A DNA stretch of 64,000 bases from the NCBI RefSeq assembly GCF_026183695.1, contig NZ_JAPFRD010000005.1:146033-210032 (forward strand), in the 5' to 3' direction. The notes under the pieces are model-generated. The model searched no databases and was not told where the DNA came from. It saw only the letters and a list, made by a program, of their open reading frames with translations. This DNA comes from Alteromonas aquimaris. GTDB taxonomy: Bacteria > Pseudomonadota > Gammaproteobacteria > Enterobacterales > Alteromonadaceae. A program made the position numbers and the translations under genes. Below, piece by piece: positions 1 to 7,715 of the stretch (position 1 is the stretch's first letter; the number at the start of each line of letters is the position of its first letter).

Positions 1-1
1 A

Positions 2-358
2 AAAACGGTTGCCTTAGCTTTGGAAGGCGTGTCCTCAACCGATTGTTACCAATCCGCCAATGAACTGGCGCGTCAGTTAACGACTAAAGGATTTAATGTC
101 TACGCAGGCCTGGATAGTGATGCAAACATCAAGGAAAAACTCAGCAAGCTTAAGGCATGTGATTTACTGGTGAGCATACCTGCTGGCGCACAATGGTTAG
201 CGGCCGCAGTCAACACGCCAGTATTAATTATCAGCGGTCATATCGATCCGCAAACAATAATGCCTGATTATGCCACAGAGGTAAGTGACCAACCGATTTC
301 TGTGGAAAGTTTAGTAGAAGGGATTGCCGACATCATAGAGGGGAAAGCTGATGCATGA
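2..358 (+). CDS. C-terminal fragment of a probable GT-B glycosyltransferase (heptosyltransferase-like)
   Basis: The reading frame is open to the left edge, so only the last 118 or so codons are present. The visible part resembles the C-terminal half of GT-B enzymes of the ADP-heptose transferase kind. It has a helix of the type NELARQLTTKGFNVYAG, then CDLLVSIPAG followed by AQWLAAAVNTPVLIISG, matching the acceptor-side loop that in heptosyltransferases reads DLVVGxDSGxxHLAAAxGTPVVALFG. The usual Asp-Ser-Gly of that loop is replaced by Ile-Pro-Ala-Gly. The stop overlaps the start of pseI by 8 bases, so it is co-translated with the nonulosonate genes and probably acts on the same glycan. The coding call is solid; the function is an inference. 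Confidence 0.6.
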   Translation, partial: KTVALALEGVSSTDCYQSANELARQLTTKGFNVYAGLDSDANIKEKLSKLKACDLLVSIPAGAQWLAAAVNTPVLIISGHIDPQTIMPDYATEVSDQPISVESLVEGIADIIEGKADA

Positions 359-1406
359 CACCCGTATCGGTGAACGTTTTATTGGTCCCAGTGAACCGCC
401 GTTCATCATCGCAGAATTGAGCGGAAATCATAGTCAGGACTTCGAACTCGCAAAAAAGATGGTGGAAGCGGCTGCAGAAGCGGGGGCACATGCTATCAAA
501 TTGCAGACATACACTGCCGACTCTATGACCCTTAATGTCGACAAAGATGAGTTTGTGATTAAGGAAGAAGATAATTTATGGCACGGTGAATCGTTGCATG
601 CATTATATCAAAAAGCGGCGACACCTTATGAGTGGCATAAGCCGCTGTTCGAGTTGGCTAACGAGCTGGGAATGGTGGCTTTCAGCTCCCCCTTTGATGC
701 CGGTGCGGTGGATTTTCTGGATAGTTTAAATGTACCGTGTTTTAAAATCGCTTCTTTTGAATTAACCGACATTCCTTTGATTGCGCACGCAGCCAGTAAA
801 GGCAAACCCTTGATCATGTCAACAGGCATGGCGAGCCTGCATGAGATTGAAATGGCGATAAAATGTGCTAAAGAAAACGGCTGTGATGACATTATTTTGC
901 TTAAATGCACCAGTACCTATCCCGCCGATCCAGGCAATACCAATCTTAAAACTATTCCGAATATGCGCGAAGCGTTTAACTGTCAGGTCGGGCTTAGTGA
1001 CCACACCGGCGGAATTGGGGTGGCGGTAGCCTCCGTAGCCTTAGGAGCTACGGTGATAGAAAAGCATTTTGTGCTTGACCGTCACGCAGGTGGTGTGGAC
1101 GCGGCTTTTTCTTTAGAACCTGCTGAATTATCACAACTGGTCACAGAAACTGAACGGGCTTGGCTTGCTTTGGGCAATGTTCGTTATGGTGCTACTGCTG
1201 CTGAAGAAAAATCCAAACAATATCGTCGCTCAATCTATGTCTCGCAAGATATGGAAGCGGGCGAGGAATTTTCTGAACAAAATCTAAAGGTTGTTCGCCC
1301 AGCGTTCGGCCTGGCACCCTGTCACTTTACTTCAGTGATTGGTAAAAAAGCGGCCTCGTCGTTAAAAAAAGGCACCGCACTTAAGTGGGAGCAAGTCGTC
1401 TCTTGA
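351..1406 (+). CDS. pseI: Pseudaminic acid synthase (NeuB family)
   Basis: This 351-residue protein has the full NeuB/SpsE architecture. An N-terminal TIM barrel carries FIIAELSGNHSQD, KLQTYTADSM, FSSPFDAGAVDFL, IMSTGMASL, LKCTSTYPA, GLSDHTGG and VIEKHFVLDR, and a C-terminal SAF (antifreeze-like) domain follows from about residue 290 (RRSIYVSQDMEAGE). Enzymes of this family condense phosphoenolpyruvate with a 2,4-diacylamino-2,4,6-trideoxy-hexose to give a nine-carbon nonulosonic acid. PseI rather than legionaminate synthase is preferred because PseG and a PseH-like protein follow directly. The ATG lies within the end of the preceding gene, and the stop overlaps the TTG of pseG. pseB, pseC and pseF are not in the window and would be expected to the left. 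Confidence 0.9.
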   Translation: MHDTRIGERFIGPSEPPFIIAELSGNHSQDFELAKKMVEAAAEAGAHAIKLQTYTADSMTLNVDKDEFVIKEEDNLWHGESLHALYQKAATPYEWHKPLFELANELGMVAFSSPFDAGAVDFLDSLNVPCFKIASFELTDIPLIAHAASKGKPLIMSTGMASLHEIEMAIKCAKENGCDDIILLKCTSTYPADPGNTNLKTIPNMREAFNCQVGLSDHTGGIGVAVASVALGATVIEKHFVLDRHAGGVDAAFSLEPAELSQLVTETERAWLALGNVRYGATAAEEKSKQYRRSIYVSQDMEAGEEFSEQNLKVVRPAFGLAPCHFTSVIGKKAASSLKKGTALKWEQVVS

Positions 1407-2410
1407 GACCACTGTTTTTCAGAGTACTTGCCTCTACCCAGACTGGCGCGGGCCACCTCATGCGCAGTCTGGCGCTGGCCCAGGCGGCGGAAAGTTATGA
1501 CGTACCCAGTGTGTTTTTATTAGATGCTGAGGCTAAATCAGTCGCGGCTAAACGGCACGATTGGCATTATAAAATTATTGACCTGCCTTCCGGCCTCGCC
1601 GACGATGAGGAGGGCAACTGGATCGGCGCGCAAGCCAAAGAGCAGGGTGCCGCGGCGATAATTTTTGATGGATACACCTTCGCGGCTGACACAATAAAAG
1701 CCAGTCGAAGTGGGCACTGTACACTGGTGTTAATGGACGACGGCATGACGCATGTTTCGCAATTTGTTGATATCGTCGTTGATCCCGCTGCGTCTCCTAA
1801 AACTGATTCTGCTCAGCAGAGGTTTTGTTACGGTCCTGAATTCAGACTGCTTCGCAGAGAATTTGCAGAAGTTTCGCCAAATCCCATTAGTCAGCGAAAC
1901 GGTATCGCCATTAGTCTGGGCGGTAGTGACCCTAAAAATCTTACGATCCCATTGCTAGAGGCAATCGCAAAACGGATGCCCAATCTGCCCATTCGAGTGG
2001 TGACAGGCCCTGCTTATCAGCGGTTATCCGAATTGGAAGCATGCATCGCTACGCTTTTAAATCCCATTCAACACATACATAACTGTCAGGATATGAGTGA
2101 AGTCTGGAACCATGCCAAATTAGCGATTAGTGCAGCCGGGGGCAGTCAGTTTGAGTTGGGAACATGCGCAACGCCTTCCATACTGCTTATAGTGGCTGAT
2201 AATCAGCAAGAGGCCACCAAACAGGCTGTGAAAGAAGGCTGGGCACATAGTTTTGATTGCGTTGACAGAACACCATTGGCAGATATCGCAAACTGCGTAC
2301 AATCACTATTAGACAACGATTTACAAGTCTTGTCAGACAAAGCTAAAGGGCTATATGATGCTGAAGGTGCGACGAGGTTGTTAAAAATAATTGCTGAACA
2401 TCAACAATGA
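1403..2410 (+). CDS. pseG: UDP-2,4-diacetamido-2,4,6-trideoxy-beta-L-altropyranose hydrolase
   Basis: PseG is a GT-B-fold (MurG-like) enzyme that removes UDP from the altrose precursor to give the PseI substrate. The TTG at 1403 is preferred because it yields MRPLFFRVLASTQTGAGHLM, aligning with the family start (FRxDASxxIGxGHxMR). That includes the catalytic His of the GxGH loop. It also makes a TTGA overlap with the pseI stop; a GTG at 1385 would add six residues. Other family motifs are VLMDDG (acceptor side), GISLGGSDPKN-type (read here as AISLGGSDPKN) and SAAGGSQFELGTCATPSILL, the UDP-binding loop. Length is 335 residues, normal for PseG. Confidence 0.85.
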   Translation: MRPLFFRVLASTQTGAGHLMRSLALAQAAESYDVPSVFLLDAEAKSVAAKRHDWHYKIIDLPSGLADDEEGNWIGAQAKEQGAAAIIFDGYTFAADTIKASRSGHCTLVLMDDGMTHVSQFVDIVVDPAASPKTDSAQQRFCYGPEFRLLRREFAEVSPNPISQRNGIAISLGGSDPKNLTIPLLEAIAKRMPNLPIRVVTGPAYQRLSELEACIATLLNPIQHIHNCQDMSEVWNHAKLAISAAGGSQFELGTCATPSILLIVADNQQEATKQAVKEGWAHSFDCVDRTPLADIANCVQSLLDNDLQVLSDKAKGLYDAEGATRLLKIIAEHQQ

Positions 2411-2991
2411 TAAAGGTTTCTCATTCTTTTCAGGGCCCTGTAATTACCGGGTTTCAAGTTACATTGCGCCCTGTTGCGCAAAACGATTTAAGCCAACTTA
2501 GAGATTGGCGGAATAGCGATACAGTACGACAGCAAATGCTCTCGACAGATTTTATTTCAGAAGAGCAGCAACACGCCTGGTTTAAAAAAATCCAACGTGA
2601 TGACTCACAGCAACACTGGGTAGTGGAATACAAAGGGCAGGCTATTGGCGCGACTAACATCAAAGCGCGTTTTCATGGCGATTCTGTCAACACCGCTAAA
2701 ACACTCGAGCCGGGTTTATATATAGGCCATCCTGACTATCAGGGGAACGTTATAGCGTTTGCGCCCACACTGGCCTTGTACGACTACTGCTTTGCTCATT
2801 TGTCCGTCGAATCTTTCTTTGCTGTCGTCAAAGCCGAAAACAAGGCTGCGCTAAAATACAACCAGCAACTTGGCTATCAAGTCATCAATCAATCTGATTT
2901 AATTGATTTACGCTTGCAAAAAGAAGGGTTTGAGCGGCACACTGAATTACTCAGGCGATTACTTTCCAGGTCGCCGCGTAAAGGACAATAA
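2407..2991 (+). CDS. pseH: PseH-like GNAT N-acyltransferase
   Basis: This 194-residue GNAT-fold protein overlaps pseG by 4 bases. It carries the N-terminal VTLRPVAQNDLSQLRDWRNS motif typical of PseH/RimJ-type acetyltransferases, and a C-terminal KAENKAALKYNQQLGYQV segment, the helix-strand that closes the acyl-CoA site. PseH N-acylates the 4-amino group of the UDP-altrose intermediate. The next gene encodes an acyl carrier protein, and a ligase and reductase follow. The acyl donor here may therefore be something other than acetyl-CoA, for example a hydroxyacyl group; that part is inference. Confidence 0.75.
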   Translation: MIKVSHSFQGPVITGFQVTLRPVAQNDLSQLRDWRNSDTVRQQMLSTDFISEEQQHAWFKKIQRDDSQQHWVVEYKGQAIGATNIKARFHGDSVNTAKTLEPGLYIGHPDYQGNVIAFAPTLALYDYCFAHLSVESFFAVVKAENKAALKYNQQLGYQVINQSDLIDLRLQKEGFERHTELLRRLLSRSPRKGQ

Positions 2992-3002
2992 GGTCGTATA
3001 GA

Positions 3003-3242
3003 GTGGATAATAACGCAAAAATTAAGCAGGTGTTCTGTCAGGCCCTGGGTATTCAACCAGAGCAGGTGACGGATGATCTGACTTACAACACAATCGAACA
3101 ATGGGATTCAACTGCGCATATGATACTGGTCGCAGAATTAGAGGACAGTTTTGACGTCATGCTCGACACGGATGATATTATCGATATGAGCACGGTAGGC
3201 AAGGCAAAAGAAATTCTGGCAAAGTATGACATCCAATTCTGA
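3003..3242 (+). CDS. Acyl carrier protein
   Basis: A small acidic protein of 79 residues with the 4'-phosphopantetheine attachment motif WDSTAHM, serine at position 36, followed by ILVAELEDSFDVML and DDIIDMSTVGKAKEIL, the usual helix III-IV pattern of dedicated (non-FabD) carrier proteins. Translation starts at GTG 3003. The end overlaps the SDR gene by 17 bases, so the two are translationally coupled. The neighbours (SDR, AMP-ligase, LuxE-like, LuxC-like) say it carries a special acyl chain for this cluster rather than serving bulk fatty acid synthesis. Confidence 0.85.
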   Translation: MDNNAKIKQVFCQALGIQPEQVTDDLTYNTIEQWDSTAHMILVAELEDSFDVMLDTDDIIDMSTVGKAKEILAKYDIQF

Positions 3243-3993
3243 TCCAAACAGTCTTAGGGGTAAGTCCATATTAGTCACCGGCGCCACGGGTGAGATTGGC
3301 CAGGCCATTGTGTCAGCGTGCCTGAAATCCGGAGCCTCGGTATTTGCCAACGCACGTGATGAAGATAAACTTGCGCCATTGCTTGACAGTTGGGCTGGTA
3401 AAGTTGTGCCGCTCATCTATGACGTGACGGACGAAAAAGCAGTAAAAGAGCAATTTCGCCAAATTCAAAAAATGCAGATGCAATCTGATATCGGCCCATT
3501 ACATGGTCTTGTGAATAACGCGGGCGTGATGTTTGAAGCCCCCATTACCGTCAGCTCAATGGATAAACTCAAAGAGCAGCTGAATATCAATTTTTTAGCC
3601 CCTTATCAACATATGCAATTAGCCTGCAGGTTAATGGCAAGACTGCGCAAGGGCTCAATTGTGAATGTGCTTTCGCAGGTTGGCGAATTAGGTAGCTCGG
3701 GCATGAGCGCATACGCCTCGAGTAAAGCCGCATTGAAAGGCGCGACGGTTTCGCTGGCAAAAGAACTGGCAGCGGTTGGCATTCGCGTCAATGGTGTGGC
3801 CCCTGGTTTTATTGACACCGCTATGACCAGGCATTACGAGCAGGAAAAACGCGAGAATGTATTGCAGCGGGTGGTCATGAAGCGAGCCGGCACACCAGCC
3901 GATGTGGCTAAAGCCGTCAGCTTTTTATTATCAGAACAATCTGCTTACACCACCGGGCACATATTGCCGGTGGATGGGGCATTTTGCCCTTAA
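3226..3993 (+). CDS. SDR-family 3-oxoacyl-ACP reductase-like enzyme
   Basis: A classical short-chain dehydrogenase/reductase of 255 residues. The cofactor loop VTGATGEIG lies at residues 17-25, LVNNAGVM at about 98-105, the catalytic Tyr163 and Lys167 in AYASSK, and the post-catalytic VNGVAPGFIDTAM. The C-terminal TGHILPVDGAF is typical of FabG-like members. Next to its own acyl carrier protein, the likely reaction is reduction of a 3-oxoacyl thioester to a 3-hydroxyacyl thioester. Oxidoreduction of a sugar nucleotide cannot be excluded. It overlaps the carrier protein gene and its TAA shares an A with the ATG of the ligase gene. Confidence 0.8.
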   Translation: MTSNSDPNSLRGKSILVTGATGEIGQAIVSACLKSGASVFANARDEDKLAPLLDSWAGKVVPLIYDVTDEKAVKEQFRQIQKMQMQSDIGPLHGLVNNAGVMFEAPITVSSMDKLKEQLNINFLAPYQHMQLACRLMARLRKGSIVNVLSQVGELGSSGMSAYASSKAALKGATVSLAKELAAVGIRVNGVAPGFIDTAMTRHYEQEKRENVLQRVVMKRAGTPADVAKAVSFLLSEQSAYTTGHILPVDGAFCP

Positions 3994-5372
3994 TGTCGTT
4001 TCCCTTGTTTAATCGCTCACTGGATCAGTTCGGCGCCAACCCCGCGTTAATCAGTGACGCCGATTCAATCACCTATGCCGGGCTGCAAAAACGCGTTGAC
4101 CAACGAATAAATGAATGGCAGTTGCGCGTGGGCAGTCTGCGGCCGCTAGTGATATTGCGAATGGCAAACACCATTAACAGCGTCGTCAATTATTTAGCCT
4201 GTCTGCAAGCTCATTATCCGTGCATTGTAGTAAACAGCAATGCGCGTGACGAAGTCGTAGCCGCGATTGTTCAGCAGTTTTCTCCCAATGTCCTGATTGA
4301 AGAAGGAAGCTTTCGGTTACTATCTCAACAGCAGCTTAATCTGGCAGCTGAATTAGGGATCCTGTTATCCACATCAGGCTCTACAGGCAGTCAGCAATTT
4401 GTCGCTTTGTCGATGCAGAATCTGATTGCCAATACGCGCTCTATTTTGGCTTACTTACCCATTGAAAATAACGATGTAACATTAGCTTCATTACCATTTT
4501 CCTATTCATATGGGCTGTCTGTATTACATACCCATCTAGCGATGGGCGCAGGTGTTCGTCTGACTGATCTGACCGTGATGGATAAAGGTTTCTGGACACT
4601 GCTGAAAGAGGCCAACATCGCTTCACTCAATGGCGTTCCCAGTTGGTATGAAATGCTGCTGCGTTTGCGGTTTGAGCGCAAGGTTTTGCCAGATCTGCGT
4701 TATCTGACTCAGGCGGGAGGCAAGTTAGCTGAATCTATGGTGGTCAAACTTGCTGACTATGCTGACCACCATAACAAACAATTGTTCGTAATGTACGGTC
4801 AAACGGAGGCTACTGCGCGTATGGCATACCTTCCTGCGGATAAGGTCGCCGCAAAGCCTGGCAGCATCGGACAGGCTATCCCTAATGGTCAACTTGCTAT
4901 AATAAATGAGGTTGGCGAATCCATACACAATGCACGAGAAATAGGTGAGTTAGTCTATCAAGGACCTAATGTGATGTTGGGCTATGTCAATAATCATGAA
5001 GGGCTGGCCTCATTTTCACCATCACATACACTGCGTACCGGTGACATCGGCTATTTCGACGAAGAGGGTGATTTTTTTATTACTGGCAGGCTGAAGCGGA
5101 TAATTAAACTGTTCGGAGAGCGGTGTAGCCTTGATGAGGTTGAATTTGCTTTGATGCAATCAGGTTTTGATGTGCGCTGCGTGGGGAAAGACGATGAACT
5201 TGTTATCTGCTGTACTTCGGGCCAGTGCGATGCGATAAAGCAGTACGCCATCCAACTGCTGCGGGTTCCGCCAAAAGCAATAACGATGCATGAGGTTAAA
5301 GAGTGGCCGCTACTGACTAATGGTAAAACAGATTATACCGCGTTATATGACCAACTCCCTGTCAATGCTTGA
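3993..5372 (+). CDS. AMP-dependent acyl ligase (ANL superfamily)
   Basis: A 459-residue adenylate-forming enzyme. It shows the P-loop LLSTSGSTGSQQ, the A5 motif MYGQTEATARM, the A7-A8 region LRTGDIGYFDEEGDFFITGR, and a C-terminal lysine motif LTNGKTDY that completes adenylation. The ATG at 3993 overlaps the preceding TAA and gives a normal start. By context it most likely activates a carboxylic acid and loads it onto the carrier protein at 3003-3242, supplying the reductase and/or the PseH-like transferase. The acid is not evident from sequence. Confidence 0.8.
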   Translation: MSFPLFNRSLDQFGANPALISDADSITYAGLQKRVDQRINEWQLRVGSLRPLVILRMANTINSVVNYLACLQAHYPCIVVNSNARDEVVAAIVQQFSPNVLIEEGSFRLLSQQQLNLAAELGILLSTSGSTGSQQFVALSMQNLIANTRSILAYLPIENNDVTLASLPFSYSYGLSVLHTHLAMGAGVRLTDLTVMDKGFWTLLKEANIASLNGVPSWYEMLLRLRFERKVLPDLRYLTQAGGKLAESMVVKLADYADHHNKQLFVMYGQTEATARMAYLPADKVAAKPGSIGQAIPNGQLAIINEVGESIHNAREIGELVYQGPNVMLGYVNNHEGLASFSPSHTLRTGDIGYFDEEGDFFITGRLKRIIKLFGERCSLDEVEFALMQSGFDVRCVGKDDELVICCTSGQCDAIKQYAIQLLRVPPKAITMHEVKEWPLLTNGKTDYTALYDQLPVNA

Positions 5373-5453
5373 TATTGTAAGGCTAATTAATCAAAATCAG
5401 CACTAACGGGCAAATTTCTGTCGTAAAAGATTGATAAAAACCAGAGTGAATGA

Positions 5454-6545
5454 ATGTCAGAATCTTCCTATCAGCAATATCTGGGTACACTTTTTGAAGC
5501 TGGCACTAACACTATTGATCAGTCACAAAAGTCTGCCATTTTGCTGGAGTGCTTTCGGTTTTTACATCAGCACCATTATGCTAACTGCGAAGAGTATCAG
5601 CGCATAACCTCACTCTCTCAGGTAAAGTTCGATCGCTACGAAGACCTGCCTTTTCTGGCCGTAAGACTATTCAAGTTATACGAATTAAAGAGCGTTCCGC
5701 AGACGGAGGTGTTCAAAACACTTAGCTCGTCAGGTACCACCGGGCAAACGCCTGCCCGCATTTTTCTGGATAAACAGACCAGTGCCAGACAAAGCAAGGT
5801 GCTGGTGAATATCATGCAGTCTTTTATCGGTAAACAGCGCTTACCTATGCTTATCATTGATTCGCCAGCGGTGCTGAAGAACCACACCTTGTCGGCGCGG
5901 GGGGCCGGTATACAGGGCATGGCATTTTTCGGCCGCGATCATACTTACGCCCTGAATGAAGACATGTCACTGAATGTGGATGCCATTACTCAATTTTCTG
6001 AAAAGCATCAGGGTAAGCCGGTACTGCTTTTTGGTTTCACTTTCATGGTGTGGTTGCACTTTATCAAGGCTTTACAACAGCGTAATTTGCAACTGCCATT
6101 CACTGATGGTGTGCTTATTCATAGCGGTGGCTGGAAGAAATTAACTGAACAGCAAGTCAGTAATCAGGTATTCAAAGAAACCTTAAAAGAGGTAACCGGT
6201 ATAGCAAAAGTGCATAACTTTTACGGTATGGCTGAACAGGTAGGCAGCGTGTTTGTCGAGTGTGAAAAAGGCCATCTGCACGCCCCGCCGTTTGCCGATA
6301 TTCTCATCCGCAATCCTTACACTCTTGAACCGCAATCAAATGGTGAATCAGGACTTATTCAGGTGCTATCTATGATCCCAACAAGTTACCCCGGCTACAG
6401 TTTATTGACCGAAGATATGGGAACCGTCTTAGGTGAAGACAATTGCGATTGTGGAAGGTTAGGGCGGTTCTTTCGCGTTGAAGGGAGATTGCCGAAAACA
6501 GAGATGCGCGGATGCAGTGACACGGCTGGTTCGACGCATGAGTAG
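5454..6545 (+). CDS. LuxE-like acyl-protein synthetase
   Basis: This 363-residue protein belongs to the LuxE family, which activates a carboxylic acid with ATP and holds the acyl group on a C-terminal cysteine before passing it to the LuxC reductase. Visible motifs are TLSSSGTTGQTPARI (ANL-type P-loop), LLFGFTFMVW, LIHSGGWKKL, HNFYGMAEQVGSV, and the C-terminal GRLPKTEMRGCSDT with the candidate acyl-carrying Cys354. It lies 81 bases after the ligase gene and overlaps the LuxC-like gene by 8 bases. There is no luxA or luxB, so light production is not the role. An aldehyde step in surface-sugar chemistry is inferred. Confidence 0.85.
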   Translation: MSESSYQQYLGTLFEAGTNTIDQSQKSAILLECFRFLHQHHYANCEEYQRITSLSQVKFDRYEDLPFLAVRLFKLYELKSVPQTEVFKTLSSSGTTGQTPARIFLDKQTSARQSKVLVNIMQSFIGKQRLPMLIIDSPAVLKNHTLSARGAGIQGMAFFGRDHTYALNEDMSLNVDAITQFSEKHQGKPVLLFGFTFMVWLHFIKALQQRNLQLPFTDGVLIHSGGWKKLTEQQVSNQVFKETLKEVTGIAKVHNFYGMAEQVGSVFVECEKGHLHAPPFADILIRNPYTLEPQSNGESGLIQVLSMIPTSYPGYSLLTEDMGTVLGEDNCDCGRLGRFFRVEGRLPKTEMRGCSDTAGSTHE

Positions 6546-7713
6546 TAACCTGATTAAGCAGTTAAATGAAATAACTGACCTAGGTAGTCTTGATATATTC
6601 AGTGAGAAGAGTTTAACTCCTTACGACCCATTAATTATTTCTTTCACATCAGCTCTATCTAAACAGTTGATGGCACCAGAAAGTCAACATATCTCTGAGT
6701 TGGTGGCACTGGGTTTTTGGCTTCGTGAAAACAACATAATAAAAGAATTTCAACACCAGTTTACTTGCATTCGAAAGCCAGTTGGAATGGTTGTGCATTA
6801 CACTCCTGCAAATGTGGATACCATGTTTGTGTATAGCTGGATTTGTTCACTGGTGTGTGGCAACAGAAATCTCATCAGGCTTAACTCTCGCTTATCTGAA
6901 TTGCAGAACGTATTGCTCAATTGCATTTCCAGTGTGCTTGCTAAACCCGAATTTGAGGCAGTCGCGAAAACAAATGCCTTCATTCAATATGACAAATCAT
7001 TGAATGAATTGGCTATTAAGATCAGCCGATCGGCCGATGCCCGAGTATTGTGGGGAGGGGATGCCAGCGTAATGGCTATCCGACAGTTACCTATAAAACC
7101 TCGATGCAGGGATATCAGTTTTTCAGATCGCTATTCTGCGAGCATATTGAATGGCGATGAATTATCTGCAGAAAATATAAAGGATGTGGCTGAGCATTTG
7201 TACCGTGATATTCACCCTTTTAATCAGCAAGCGTGCTCTTCTCCAAAAATAATTTTCTGGAAAGGTAGTGCGACTTTGCAGCCAGAAGTGCTAAATTTTC
7301 TGGATAAAAAATTTAGCACTAATATGTCGGTCACGCTAAAAAATGAACAACTGGTAATGTTGCAATCGATGGCCGTTGAAGGCGAGATTCGGCAGGCGTT
7401 CACCCACAACTCGCTTCTTTCTATAGAAATACAATCAGGTGCTTCAATTGACGTAACACGCCATAACGGTCAATTCTCCATCTGGATTGTGCCTATACGG
7501 CGAATTAGCGAGTTGAATGACTATTGCGATGATAAGTTGCAAACACTGACTTACTGGGGAATAAACAAGGAGGAATTGGTCAAGTTTTTATCCAGTACGT
7601 CGATACATGGGATAGATCGGCTGGTACCCTTAGGGCAAGCACTGTCATTTTCGTCTCAATGGGATGGATATAGCTTGGTTGACCAGCTTACAAAGATAGT
7701 CAGTGTGGAGTAG
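6538..7713 (+). CDS. LuxC-like acyl-CoA/acyl-protein reductase
   Basis: LuxC-family, aldehyde-dehydrogenase-fold reductases take an acyl group as a thioester and reduce it with NADPH to an aldehyde. Present are RKPVGMVVHYTPANVDTMF (cofactor-binding start), GNRNLIRLNSR, VLWGGDASV and the active-site cysteine motif PFNQQACSSP. The ATG at 6538 gives 391 residues and an 8-base overlap with the LuxE-like gene. An upstream TTG at 6478 would lengthen the overlap to 68 bases and is less likely. Together with the upstream gene it forms a fatty-acid-reductase-type pair without luciferase. Confidence 0.85.
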   Translation: MSSNLIKQLNEITDLGSLDIFSEKSLTPYDPLIISFTSALSKQLMAPESQHISELVALGFWLRENNIIKEFQHQFTCIRKPVGMVVHYTPANVDTMFVYSWICSLVCGNRNLIRLNSRLSELQNVLLNCISSVLAKPEFEAVAKTNAFIQYDKSLNELAIKISRSADARVLWGGDASVMAIRQLPIKPRCRDISFSDRYSASILNGDELSAENIKDVAEHLYRDIHPFNQQACSSPKIIFWKGSATLQPEVLNFLDKKFSTNMSVTLKNEQLVMLQSMAVEGEIRQAFTHNSLLSIEIQSGASIDVTRHNGQFSIWIVPIRRISELNDYCDDKLQTLTYWGINKEELVKFLSSTSIHGIDRLVPLGQALSFSSQWDGYSLVDQLTKIVSVE

Positions 7714-7715
7714 TT

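Noticed and set aside
5454..7713. A bioluminescence operon
   Set aside because: LuxE- and LuxC-like genes are present, but there is no luxA, luxB or luxD, and the pair is embedded in surface-sugar genes.
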